DNA from: JADJGC01 sp964617645
GTDB taxonomy: Bacteria; Zixibacteria; MSB-5A5; CAIYYT01
Reading direction: 5' to 3'
DNA: 64,000 bases
NCBI GenBank assembly: GCA_964617645.1
Contig: CAZTYE010000001.1
Location: 434,001-498,000 of the forward strand
Shown: piece by piece, positions 16,509 to 25,257 of the stretch
Layout: every line of letters begins with the position of its first letter
Position numbering within the stretch: the first letter of the stretch is position 1
Made by a program: the position numbers and the translations under genes
The notes under the pieces: generated by a model
Told to the model about the DNA's origin: nothing
The model's database searches: none
Seen by the model: the letters and a program-made list of their open reading frames with translations, nothing else

Positions 16509-17249
16509 CTATGAGTTGTTAGCGCCGCGATGCTGCCGCACCAGCTCGTGGGAACGGTGCAACGATTCAACCGTGCCGGCGTCCGTCCACCAACCGCTCA
16601 ACATTTGGTAACCGCAGCGCCCGGTGCGAATGAAGTGATTCGAGACATCGGTAATCTCGAGTTCGCCGCGTGCCGACGGCTGCAGCGTGTTGATGATATC
16701 GAAAGCCGCAGGTTCGTACAAGTATACTCCGGTGACGGCAAACCGGCTCTTGGGCGCGGCCGGTTTTTCCTCGATTCCGGTCAAGCAGCCCGATGCGTCG
16801 ATGGTCGCGACACCGAAACGTCGGGCATCGTCAACTTCCTTGAGAAAAAGAAATGCGCCCAGGTCACTGGCGGCGAATCTCCGTACCGGCGCGCTGAGAT
16901 CGTCCATGAGAATGTTATCGCCAAGAATCGCGCAGAATCGATCAGAACCAATGAACGGCTTTGCCAGCGCGAGCGCTGCCGCGATCCCGCCTTCGCCCTC
17001 CTGATAGGCGTAGCGCAAGCCGTTCAAGCCGAACTCGCTGCCGTTGCCGAGAAGCTGGAGAAAGTCGCCGGCGTGATTACCGCCGGTGACGACCATGATA
17101 TCGGTGATGCCGGCGCGGGTCAGCGTCTGAATCGGATAATAGATCATCGGCTGGTCATAGACCGGCAGCAGATGTTTGTTCGTGATTTTGGTCAGCGGAT
17201 AGAGCCTCGTTCCGAGGCCGCCCGCAAGAACTACACCTTTCATCCTCAA
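16509..17249 (-). CDS. rfbA: Glucose-1-phosphate thymidylyltransferase (short form)
   Basis: Forms dTDP-glucose from glucose-1-phosphate and dTTP, feeding rfbB. The nucleotidyltransferase signature GGLGTRLYPLTKITNKHLLP is at the N-terminus, and ILGDNI and GWWTDAGTVESL mark the sugar-binding half. At 246 residues it lacks the roughly 45-residue C-terminal tail of long RmlA enzymes, so it is the short form. Two starts are possible: TTG at 17249, which has AAGGG at ideal spacing, or ATG at 17243 with GAGG abutting it. I kept TTG. It is the first gene of the minus-strand locus, divergent from the phosphodiesterase gene. Confidence 0.88.
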   Translation of the reverse strand: MRMKGVVLAGGLGTRLYPLTKITNKHLLPVYDQPMIYYPIQTLTRAGITDIMVVTGGNHAGDFLQLLGNGSEFGLNGLRYAYQEGEGGIAAALALAKPFIGSDRFCAILGDNILMDDLSAPVRRFAASDLGAFLFLKEVDDARRFGVATIDASGCLTGIEEKPAAPKSRFAVTGVYLYEPAAFDIINTLQPSARGELEITDVSNHFIRTGRCGYQMLSGWWTDAGTVESLHRSHELVRQHRGANNS

Positions 17250-17290
17250 ATCGGCGCCCTTTCGTCGCCGGTATCGGAGTGTCGTTACCG

Positions 17291-17319
17291 AATATCTTTT
17301 GTTGAATTGATTATGTCAA
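17291..17319 (-). promoter_or_regulatory. Promoter of the polysaccharide locus (rfbA direction)
   Basis: On the minus strand TTGACA (17314-17319), a 17-bp spacer and GATATT (17291-17296) lie about 40 bases upstream of the rfbA start. The -35 is consensus and the -10 matches four of six positions. It overlaps the opposing promoter of the phosphodiesterase gene. Confidence 0.6.
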
Positions 17320-17330
17320 ACGGGTATCGT
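17302..17330 (+). promoter_or_regulatory. Candidate leaderless promoter of the phosphodiesterase gene
   Basis: TTGAAT (17302-17307), a 17-bp spacer and TATCGT (17325-17330), with the ATG at 17339 following 8 bases later and no Shine-Dalgarno. It is interleaved with the divergent rfbA promoter: the rfbA -35 box lies within this spacer. Confidence 0.5.
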
Positions 17331-17338
17331 TTGAAATC

Positions 17339-18067
17339 ATGGCGCGAATCATCGCTCACCGGGGGTCGTCCAAGATGTTTCCCGAGAACAGCCTGGCCGC
17401 ATTCCGCTACGCCGCCGAGTCCGGCGCGGATTCGCTGGAAGTCGACCTGCGCGCCTCGCGCGACGGACACGTCTACTGCTTCCACGATTATCACCTGGCG
17501 CGCATGACCGGCTATTCCGGCTATCTGAGCCGCACTCCCGCACGGGTCGTCGACAAACTCCGCGTCCAGTCGCGGCAGCATGTCCTCCATTTTGAGCGCT
17601 TCGTCCAGGAATTCGCCGGGCGAATCGAGATTGTGCTCGATATCAAGTCTCCGGGTGTGGAGGGCGACATCATTCGCATTCTCGGTCGCCATGCGACTGC
17701 GCCATGGATCGTCTATTCGAGTTTTAACGCCAAGATCATTGCGCGCATCAAAACTCTGGCCCCGGCCGGCAAGACGGCGCTTATCGTCGGGCCGATTCGC
17801 AATTTGAAAGTCAAGTTCGACTTTCCTTCGCATTTGATCGAACGGCTGTACGGTCTACGGTGCGCGGCCGTGCATCTATCGCGGCTGATTGCCAAGCCCG
17901 GACTGGTCAAGCGACTGACGGCTGCGGGAATCGCGGTCGCAGTTTGGACTGTGGACGATATCGCCGCGGCGCGGCAATTCGGATTTTCCGGCGTCGACGC
18001 CATCATCACGAATACGCCTGAGGTTCTCGGTACGGCCGCCAATCGCAAGTCGATATTTGGCGCCTAA
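17339..18067 (+). CDS. Glycerophosphodiester phosphodiesterase
   Basis: Hydrolyses glycerophosphodiesters to glycerol-3-phosphate and an alcohol. The 242-residue TIM-barrel protein has the family signatures in order: AHRGSS near the N-terminus (HR motif), ENSLAAF, the metal-binding pair EVDLR, and the second catalytic histidine in FHDYHL. The ending VAVWTVDD...GVDAIITNTPE is typical of GDPD enzymes. There is no signal peptide, so it is probably cytoplasmic. It is transcribed divergently from rfbA and stands alone before the protease-like gene. Confidence 0.94.
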   Translation: MARIIAHRGSSKMFPENSLAAFRYAAESGADSLEVDLRASRDGHVYCFHDYHLARMTGYSGYLSRTPARVVDKLRVQSRQHVLHFERFVQEFAGRIEIVLDIKSPGVEGDIIRILGRHATAPWIVYSSFNAKIIARIKTLAPAGKTALIVGPIRNLKVKFDFPSHLIERLYGLRCAAVHLSRLIAKPGLVKRLTAAGIAVAVWTVDDIAAARQFGFSGVDAIITNTPEVLGTAANRKSIFGA

Positions 18068-18221
18068 TTCAAATACCTTGTCGCAACAATTTCGGTGCGA
18101 GATCCTCAGTATCAAGTGCTTACCGGAATCGCACCGGTCCCGCCGATAATACGTGGTCGAAATTCACGATCGGCGCTCCAATGGCGGCGTACAACGGAGT
18201 GTGAAGCGAGGTGAGTCAGCC

Positions 18222-19772
18222 ATGAACCAACGATGCTGGATCCTTATCTTTGCGTTGTCAGCAACCGCGTGCTTCGCCGACACCTTGCAAGAAATTCTCC
18301 ACGACCACGCGACGGCGTCCGGATTTAAAGCTTTGGAGCAAGTTCATTCTCTGCGAGTCGCAGGGCGCATCGCTGCCGGCGGCATGAGCGGCACTTCGGT
18401 AACCTACTTCAAGGCGCCCAACATGTATCGCAACGAAGTTCAACTGCCGTTGATGTCCTCGATACAGGCTTGCGCCGGTGCAGACTGCTGGACGCGCGAT
18501 CGGTCCGGCACAGTCACAACTCTCGGCGAAGAAATGCAGGCGATGACGCTCACGCAATTGGTCATCGATCGAATGAGCTATGTGGAGACGACGCGGTTTA
18601 ACGGCGCTGTCAGTTTAATCACTGATTCCCGGCTGGTTGACGAGCGCGAATGCGCGATTCTGCGTGTCGTCCCCACGGGGGGCAGAGCCGTTGAGTTGAC
18701 CATCGACCGCAACACCGATCTGCTCTACAAAGCTTCGATTTCCACGGATTTCGGCAAAGTCACCGTTGAGTTCGGCGATTATCGTGAAGTCCGCGGCGTA
18801 CAAGTTCCGTTTCGCAGCTTGCAGACAACGGAAGCCGCATTGATGCAGATGATTATCGAAGTCGATTCGATCGCAGTCAATCCGGTGCTGCCCGATTCGC
18901 TGTTTGTTCGTCAGCGTGATCAAACTCGCGAGTGGCCGTTGGCCGCCGACTCGATCATTATCCCGTTTCGCCTGATTCGCAATCACAGCTACATCGACGT
19001 TGAAGTTCCCGGTTTGGGCATTCGGCAGTTCATATTCGATTCGGGCGCCGGCGGCGTCGCGCTGGATGCGACCCTTGTGGATTCCTTGGGGCTGGTTTCG
19101 CTCGGAACCATCGAGGCCCATGGTGTCGGCGGCGCCGACTTGGCGGAAGTCTTCACCGTCGATTCGCTCCGCGTCGGCGAGTTCTGGCTTGACGACCTCA
19201 AGGCTTTCGCCGTGGACTTTTCCGGCCTCGAGCGCGCCGGTATGGAGCCGATTGACGGTGTCATCGGCTACGACTTAATCCGCCGGGGCATCATGACCGT
19301 TGACTACCCGCACAACCAACTCATCTTCTTTCGGCCCGAGACCGAACCACGAATCGATTGGGGAGCGGCCTGTCCGCTGCATCTCGATTTTCAGTTGCCC
19401 TACATTGAAGGAACGATCAATGACTCGATCTCCGGCAGGTTCCGTCTCGATACCGGATCAAGTTCAACTCTTGATCTCAACGCGCCGTTCGTCGTGGCGC
19501 ACAATCTGATCGACCAAGACACAAGTCGCTATCAGCAGATGTCGGCGCACGGCGTCGGCGGCAGCGTCACGGGTGTGGTCGGAGTATTGCCGTCACTGTC
19601 CGTCTGTAATGAGCGATTGGATTCGCTTACGGTGAGTTTCTCCACTGCCGAATCGGGAGTTTTTGCCGGATCCACCACCGCCGGAAATATTGGCGTCGGC
19701 CTGCTGAAACGCTTTCGCCTTACATTTGACTATGGCCGCGAAAGGGTGTACTTTGCCCGCCCGGAGAAGTAG
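18222..19772 (+). CDS. Secreted two-domain retropepsin-like aspartyl protease
   Basis: A 516-residue exported protein. The start at 18222 has a GAGGTGAG Shine-Dalgarno and opens a signal peptide (MNQRCWILIFALSATACFA). Residues about 20-245 look like a LolA/LolB-type lipoprotein-carrier fold, judged from the start (TLQEILHDHATASGF) and strand pattern. Two aspartyl-protease modules follow, one with FDSGAGG near residue 272 and one with LDTGSSS near residue 408. Each carries the D-[TS]-G active-site triplet of retropepsin-like enzymes, so a single chain could form a complete active site. Substrate and partners are unknown. No obvious operon mates; pfk starts 146 bases downstream. Confidence 0.8.
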   Translation: MNQRCWILIFALSATACFADTLQEILHDHATASGFKALEQVHSLRVAGRIAAGGMSGTSVTYFKAPNMYRNEVQLPLMSSIQACAGADCWTRDRSGTVTTLGEEMQAMTLTQLVIDRMSYVETTRFNGAVSLITDSRLVDERECAILRVVPTGGRAVELTIDRNTDLLYKASISTDFGKVTVEFGDYREVRGVQVPFRSLQTTEAALMQMIIEVDSIAVNPVLPDSLFVRQRDQTREWPLAADSIIIPFRLIRNHSYIDVEVPGLGIRQFIFDSGAGGVALDATLVDSLGLVSLGTIEAHGVGGADLAEVFTVDSLRVGEFWLDDLKAFAVDFSGLERAGMEPIDGVIGYDLIRRGIMTVDYPHNQLIFFRPETEPRIDWGAACPLHLDFQLPYIEGTINDSISGRFRLDTGSSSTLDLNAPFVVAHNLIDQDTSRYQQMSAHGVGGSVTGVVGVLPSLSVCNERLDSLTVSFSTAESGVFAGSTTAGNIGVGLLKRFRLTFDYGRERVYFARPEK

Positions 19773-19855
19773 CTCAGCGTTGAAATCAATCCGAAGCTGA
19801 TCTTGTTTCTTCGCCGGAATCCGAACCCGGCCTGAAGCGCTGCAGCCAGACGGCG

Positions 19856-19861
19856 TATATT
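19856..19861 (+). promoter_or_regulatory. Possible -10 box before pfk
   Basis: TATATT, identical to the -10 of the trp leader, lies 57 bases before the pfk start. No convincing -35 box is found 16-18 bases upstream. Transcription from here would give a normal leader containing the GGAGG ribosome-binding site. Confidence 0.35.
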
Positions 19862-19918
19862 GAAGTCGGCGTTATTGCCGATACATGATTGAGTTGAAAG
19901 GAAACTCGGAGGTATACA

Positions 19919-20963
<1,045 letters not shown>

Positions 20964-20971
<8 letters not shown>

Positions 20972-21635
20972 ACGCCTCGCGATCGCCGTGGCGCTATCGC
21001 TTTTGGTCGTCGGTGCTGCGCACGGTGCGAATCCCCGGGGAACCACAGCCCTGGGGCTGCGCCTCGGACTTTTTTCCAACCTTGAGACTGAATTGGATCG
21101 CGCCAATGACGAAGTGCGGGTGTTTAATAGCCGCACGAATTTCTATCTCGAAGTCTTCGCCAATTACTATCTCACCAAATGGCTGGCCGGCGCCCTGAAC
21201 CTCGGCAGCTACACCAAAGGCGAGATCACCTTCAATGTGTACGTCGACGACGTCTTCGACGGCCAGTTCCTTGGTCAGGCGACGATCTATCCGATGCAAC
21301 TCGGGCTTAAGATCAACCCGTTCGACAAACAATTCCCCGGTCGAACCATGCCGTATCTTGAAGGCGGTGGTGCGTTCATCATCGGTCGCGAAACCGCGAC
21401 GATCGGCCCGTACGACTCCTACTGGTACCGCTACACCGACGGGAACATTGATACGGAAACGGCGTTCGGTTGGTGGCTCGGAAGTGGCGCCGAAATCCCG
21501 TTGACCGAGACGGTTCATTTTGACGTGCTGGCAAAGTATCTGAATAGCAAATTTTCGGGCGATATCGCCGGCATCCGGGACTACACCGGCTGGCAGTTCT
21601 CGCTCGGTATCGTTTATCGGTTATTGCCTAAATAG
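20964..21635 (+). CDS. Outer-membrane beta-barrel protein
   Basis: A 223-residue exported protein. The TTG at 20964 is preferred: GAGG lies 6 bases upstream and translation from it begins MAKRLAIAVALSLLVVGAAH, a clear signal peptide that a longer frame would bury. The mature part alternates Tyr/Phe-rich strands and polar loops (FYLEVFANYYLTKWLAGALN, DVLAKYLNSKFSG), ending GWQFSLGIVYRLLPK, like an eight- or ten-stranded barrel. It overlaps the pfk stop by 8 bases, so it is translated from the glycolytic transcript. The function is unrecognised, and the reason for its place between pfk and gap is unclear. Confidence 0.72.
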
Positions 21636-21656
21636 CAGGGAAGTTGGAGGAACATC

Positions 21657-22649
21657 ATGGCGGTAAAAGTAGCCATTAACGGATTTGGGCGCATCGGACG
21701 CTTGATCGTTCGCAAAGCGATTCTGGAAGGCAAACTCGAAATCGTTTCGGTCAACGATGTGACCGACGCTACGACTCTCGCGCATCTTTTTAAGTATGAT
21801 TCGATTCACAAGAAATTTAACGGCGAGGTGCGCGTCGAAAGCGACAACATCGTCATCAACGGCAAGACCATTAAGTGCACTAAGGAACTAGATCCGGCCA
21901 AGCTGCCGCACAACTCTCACGGCGTGCAGGTCGTCGTCGAATCGACCGGTAAATTTACCGACAAAGACGGCGCCTCCAAGCACATCACCGCCGGCGCCAA
22001 GAAAGTGCTGATCTCGGCTCCGGCCAAAGGCCACGACGGCACCTTCGTCTTCGGCGTCAACTGGGAGCAATACGACAAAAGCAAGCATCATGTTATCTCC
22101 ATTGGCTCCTGCACGACCAACTGCTTGGCGCCCGTCGTCAAGGTACTGAACGACACTTTCGGCATCGAGAAGGGGTTCATGACCACGATCCACGCCTACA
22201 CCAACGACCAGCGCATCCTCGATTTGCCGCACAAAGACCTGCGTCGCGCCCGCGCCGCCGCTATGTCGATGATCCCGACTACCACCGGCGCCGCCAAAGC
22301 GATCAGCGAGGTCATCCCGGAAATGAAAGGCAAACTCGACGGTCTGGCCGTCCGCGTCCCCACCGCCGACGGCTCACTGGTCGATTTGGCGGTCATTCTT
22401 GGCAAAGAAACGACAGCGGCAGATGTCAATGCGGCGTTCAAAGCGGCCGCCAACGGCAAGCTAAAAGGCATTCTCGAATACTGCGAGGAAGAGATCGTCT
22501 CAATTGACGTCGTTGGTAATAGCCACTCTTCGGTGCTCGACTCGAAAATGACTCAGGCGAAGGGCAGCATGATCAAGGTCTTCTCGTGGTACGATAACGA
22601 ATGGGGCTTCTCCTGCCGTATGGTTGACGCGCTCGAGCGCATGATGTAA
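21657..22649 (+). CDS. gap: Glyceraldehyde-3-phosphate dehydrogenase, type I
   Basis: Oxidises glyceraldehyde-3-phosphate to 1,3-bisphosphoglycerate with NAD. The 330 residues match the tetrameric type I enzymes. INGFGRIGRL forms the N-terminal NAD loop, Asp34 in VNDV favours NAD over NADP, and the active-site Cys152 is in SCTTNCLAP. The catalytic histidine lies in IHAYTNDQ and the sugar-phosphate-binding arginine in the LDGLAVRVPTADGS region. GGAGG precedes the ATG. It is followed by pgk after 12 bases in the same operon. Confidence 0.98.
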   Translation: MAVKVAINGFGRIGRLIVRKAILEGKLEIVSVNDVTDATTLAHLFKYDSIHKKFNGEVRVESDNIVINGKTIKCTKELDPAKLPHNSHGVQVVVESTGKFTDKDGASKHITAGAKKVLISAPAKGHDGTFVFGVNWEQYDKSKHHVISIGSCTTNCLAPVVKVLNDTFGIEKGFMTTIHAYTNDQRILDLPHKDLRRARAAAMSMIPTTTGAAKAISEVIPEMKGKLDGLAVRVPTADGSLVDLAVILGKETTAADVNAAFKAAANGKLKGILEYCEEEIVSIDVVGNSHSSVLDSKMTQAKGSMIKVFSWYDNEWGFSCRMVDALERMM

Positions 22650-22661
22650 GCGGGGCGCATC

Positions 22662-23858
22662 ATGAAAAAACTGACAATTGACGATTTGCAGCTTCAGGGA
22701 CGCAAAGTCTTGATGCGAGTCGATTTTAATGTCCCGCTCAAAGGCGGCAAAGTCGCTGACGATTTGCGCATCCGCGAGTCGATGCCCTCGATCAAGAAAG
22801 TCGTCGCTGGCGGCGGCAAGCTCATCCTCATTTCGCATCTCGGCCGGCCCAAAGGCGGCCCGGCGCCGGAATTCAGCCTCAAACCGGTCGTGCCGGTACT
22901 CGAGAAACTCTCCGGTCGAAAAGTTCACTTCGCCAATGACTGCGTCGGTTCGCTGGCCGAACAGGCCGTTGCCGACGTCAAAAACGGCGAAATCTTGCTA
23001 TTGGAGAACTTGCGTTTCCACAAAGAGGAAGAAGCCAACGACCCCGAATTCGCCCAGAAGCTGGCTTTCCTCGGCGATCTCTACGTTAATGATGCCTTTG
23101 GTTCGGCTCATCGTGCTCATGCCTCGACCGAGGGCGTTACCAAGTACTTCGATCAGGCGGCAGCCGGCTACCTGATGAAAAAAGAGCTCGACTTCCTCGG
23201 TTCGGCGCTGAGCAATCCCAAGCGCCCGTTCGCGGCGCTCTTGGGTGGCGCAAAAATCTCCGGCAAGATCGATGTCATCACCAATCTGATGAGTAAAGTC
23301 GACAAGATTCTCGTCGGTGGTGGAATGGCATTCACCTTCTTGAAAGCCCAGGGCAAGGAGATCGGTGGCTCGCTGCTTGAGGCCGACAAAATCGACTTGG
23401 CCAAGGAAGTGCTCCGTTTGGCGGGCGCGCAGAACATCAAGCTGATCCTGCCGGTGGATTTTGCCTGCGCTACAGAAATTAACGATTCCGCTACAGTGAC
23501 ATACAACGCCGCGGGATCGATTCCTGCAAACCTCAAAGGTCTCGACATCGGCCCCGAGTCCGTCAAGCTATTCGCTTCAGAACTGGCAGACTGCAAAACT
23601 GTCGTCTGGAACGGCCCGATGGGCGTTTTTGAAACCGACAAATTTGCCGTCGGTACGCTTGAGATGGCCAAAGTGCTCGCTAAACTGACTGGCACCGGCG
23701 CGATTACGGTCGTCGGTGGCGGTGACTCGGCTGCTGCTGTCGCGAAGAGTGGATTGGAGAAGCAGTTCTCTCACATCTCGACCGGTGGTGGCGCCTCTCT
23801 CGAGTTCCTCGAAGGCAAGGTGCTTCCGGGCGTGGCTGCTCTGACGGACAAGGCGTAA
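22662..23858 (+). CDS. pgk: Phosphoglycerate kinase
   Basis: Transfers phosphate between 1,3-bisphosphoglycerate and ADP. The 398-residue monomer shows RVDFNVPLKGG near residue 20, the substrate-binding SHLGRPKG, FGSAHRAHAS, the nucleotide-domain segment GGAKISGKID, then GPMGVFE, GGGDSAAAV and STGGGASLEFLEGK near the C-terminus. All these are standard for bacterial pgk. It lies between gap and tpiA with gaps of 12 and 4 bases, consistent with one transcript. Confidence 0.98.
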   Translation: MKKLTIDDLQLQGRKVLMRVDFNVPLKGGKVADDLRIRESMPSIKKVVAGGGKLILISHLGRPKGGPAPEFSLKPVVPVLEKLSGRKVHFANDCVGSLAEQAVADVKNGEILLLENLRFHKEEEANDPEFAQKLAFLGDLYVNDAFGSAHRAHASTEGVTKYFDQAAAGYLMKKELDFLGSALSNPKRPFAALLGGAKISGKIDVITNLMSKVDKILVGGGMAFTFLKAQGKEIGGSLLEADKIDLAKEVLRLAGAQNIKLILPVDFACATEINDSATVTYNAAGSIPANLKGLDIGPESVKLFASELADCKTVVWNGPMGVFETDKFAVGTLEMAKVLAKLTGTGAITVVGGGDSAAAVAKSGLEKQFSHISTGGGASLEFLEGKVLPGVAALTDKA

Positions 23859-23862
23859 CGCA

Positions 23863-24618
23863 ATGGCTCGCAAAAAGATAGTTGCCGGCAACTGGAAGAT
23901 GTACACCCTGCCGACTGACGGCGCTCAACTCGCAAAGGCGATCGTCGAGTTTGTAGGTCAAAATCCTGTCCCCGAAGTCGTTCTTTGCCCTCCACTTACG
24001 TCGCTGCCCGCAGTCGTTGCTGCGTCTTCCGGAAGCCCTGTGAAAACTGGCTCCCAGAACATGTATTGGGCAGACGAAGGCGCTTTCACGGGCGAAGTCT
24101 CGGGCAAAATGCTGTTGACGGTCGGCTGTACGCACGTTATCATGGGACATTCGGAACGACGGCAGTACTTTTTCGAGACTGACGCCACTGTCAATCTCAA
24201 GTTGAAGAAGGCACTGACGTTGAATCTGACTCCGATCGTCTGCGTCGGGGAAACGCTCGATCAACGGGAAGCCGGACTTACCGATGAAGTCGTCCGCAGC
24301 CAGATTCTCGGCTGCTACGACGGTGTCGACCGCAGCGAATTTCTGCGTACCGTGATTGCATACGAGCCGGTCTGGGCGATCGGCACGGGCAAGACGGCGA
24401 CGCCCCAGCAGGCGGAAGAAGTCCACAGCTTTATCCGTTCGGTACTGCGCCCGAACTACGGTGCGGCGGCCGACGACATTCGAATTCTCTACGGCGGCTC
24501 AGTTAAGCCGGAAAACGCGCGCGAGTTATTCTTACAGCCGAATATCGACGGCGGACTTGTGGGCGGCGCCAGCTTGAAGGCCGACTCGTTTAACAAAATC
24601 ATCGCTGCGGCCCGATAG
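23863..24618 (+). CDS. tpiA: Triose-phosphate isomerase
   Basis: Interconverts dihydroxyacetone phosphate and glyceraldehyde-3-phosphate. The 251-residue TIM barrel contains GNWKMY (substrate lysine), GHSERR (catalytic histidine), YEPVWAIGTGK (catalytic glutamate), YGGSVKPENA and VGGASLKADSF (phosphate-binding loops). The ATG lies four bases after the pgk stop. No insertion or truncation relative to the family is seen. Confidence 0.98.
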   Translation: MARKKIVAGNWKMYTLPTDGAQLAKAIVEFVGQNPVPEVVLCPPLTSLPAVVAASSGSPVKTGSQNMYWADEGAFTGEVSGKMLLTVGCTHVIMGHSERRQYFFETDATVNLKLKKALTLNLTPIVCVGETLDQREAGLTDEVVRSQILGCYDGVDRSEFLRTVIAYEPVWAIGTGKTATPQQAEEVHSFIRSVLRPNYGAAADDIRILYGGSVKPENARELFLQPNIDGGLVGGASLKADSFNKIIAAAR

Positions 24619-24639
24619 CCGCAAGAGGAGTTAAGTAGC

Positions 24640-25020
24640 GTGTTCACAGTTCTGATTGTAATCCATGTCATTGTGTGCATTGGGTTGATTCTTGTCGTGC
24701 TGATGCAGTCGGCCAAAGGCGATGGACTGGCCTCGGCCTTCGGCGGCGGCGCTTTTTCGGGCGCTGTGTTCGGCGGGCGTGGCGCGGCGACGTTTTTGTC
24801 CAAAGCAACTACCGTCCTCGCAATTGCCTTCATGGTGATGTGTATCGCGCTGACACTTGTTACCACCGGCGGCGTAACCACCGGCGGCGCTGAATCGGCG
24901 GTCGAGCGCGTTGCGGGAAGTCAACCGCCGGCGACGGCACAACCGGTAACGACGCCTCCGGCGCAGCAGCCGGCCCAAACTCCCCCGAGCACGACTCCAC
25001 CGGCCGGCGGCGGCCAGTAG
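24640..25020 (+). CDS. secG: Preprotein translocase subunit SecG
   Basis: A small inner-membrane component of the SecYEG channel. The 126-residue protein starts at GTG with GAGGAG upstream. It has two hydrophobic segments (about 2-22 and 52-72) flanking the conserved loop LMQSAKGDGLASAFGGG. The C-terminal tail is unusually rich in Pro, Thr and Gln (residues about 88-126), longer than in enteric SecG. It lies 21 bases after tpiA and is the last gene of the glycolytic operon; secG next to tpiA is a common bacterial arrangement. A strong hairpin follows at 25055-25082. Confidence 0.94.
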   Translation: MFTVLIVIHVIVCIGLILVVLMQSAKGDGLASAFGGGAFSGAVFGGRGAATFLSKATTVLAIAFMVMCIALTLVTTGGVTTGGAESAVERVAGSQPPATAQPVTTPPAQQPAQTPPSTTPPAGGGQ

Positions 25021-25054
25021 CTCGAAACGCCTTCAATTGCATCGATCTGATTCG

Positions 25055-25082
25055 CGGCAGGCTTGCTCATACATGCCTGCCG
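25055..25082 (+). terminator. Intrinsic terminator of the gap-pgk-tpiA-secG operon
   Basis: A perfect 8-bp stem, CGGCAGGC (25055-25062) with GCCTGCCG (25075-25082), encloses a 12-base loop and is followed by TTTCGCTTTG. The U-tract is imperfect, but the position just after secG and before the trp promoter supports termination here. Confidence 0.65.
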
Positions 25083-25113
25083 TTTCGCTTTGCGCTCTGT
25101 TCAAAAATCAGAC

Positions 25114-25141
25114 TTGACAGATACACGTTTCCCGGTATATT
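25114..25141 (+). promoter_or_regulatory. trp-aro operon promoter
   Basis: Perfect -35 TTGACA (25114-25119), a 16-bp spacer and -10 TATATT (25136-25141, five of six matches). The expected start of transcription falls at about 25148-25150, on or just before the ATG of the leader peptide, so the mRNA would be leaderless. No Shine-Dalgarno is present. Confidence 0.75.
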
Positions 25142-25149
25142 GCGGCCAC

Positions 25150-25257
25150 ATGAACGCCGTTACTCTTTACACGACCCTCTTTGCCATGTTTAGCATGGGC
25201 TTTTATTACTGGTGGTGGTTTACCCACACCAAGGGTAGTGGAACGGTACCGGTGTAG
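25150..25257 (+). CDS. trpL: trp-aro operon leader peptide with FYYWWWF run
   Basis: A 35-codon frame between the promoter and the attenuator of trpE. Codons 18-24 (25201-25221) read Phe-Tyr-Tyr-Trp-Trp-Trp-Phe, an unbroken aromatic run including three tandem TGG codons, and the peptide stops at TAG just before the terminator hairpins. This is the classic design of an attenuation leader: ribosome stalling at these codons when charged aromatic tRNAs are scarce sets RNA folding. The ATG at 25150 sits 8 bases after the -10 box, so initiation probably occurs on a leaderless 5' end. An upstream in-frame start at 25063 lies before the promoter and is not credible. The peptide itself is unlikely to have a function. 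Confidence 0.85.
   Translation: MNAVTLYTTLFAMFSMGFYYWWWFTHTKGSGTVPV

Noticed and set aside
16530..17507. Plus-strand frame of 325 codons opposite rfbA
   Set aside because: It is antisense to a clear nucleotidyltransferase and crosses the divergent promoter region; no protein family is recognisable.
25063..25149. Longer reading of the leader peptide from an upstream in-frame start
   Set aside because: This part overlaps the secG terminator and the trp promoter, lies before the predicted transcript start and has no ribosome-binding site.
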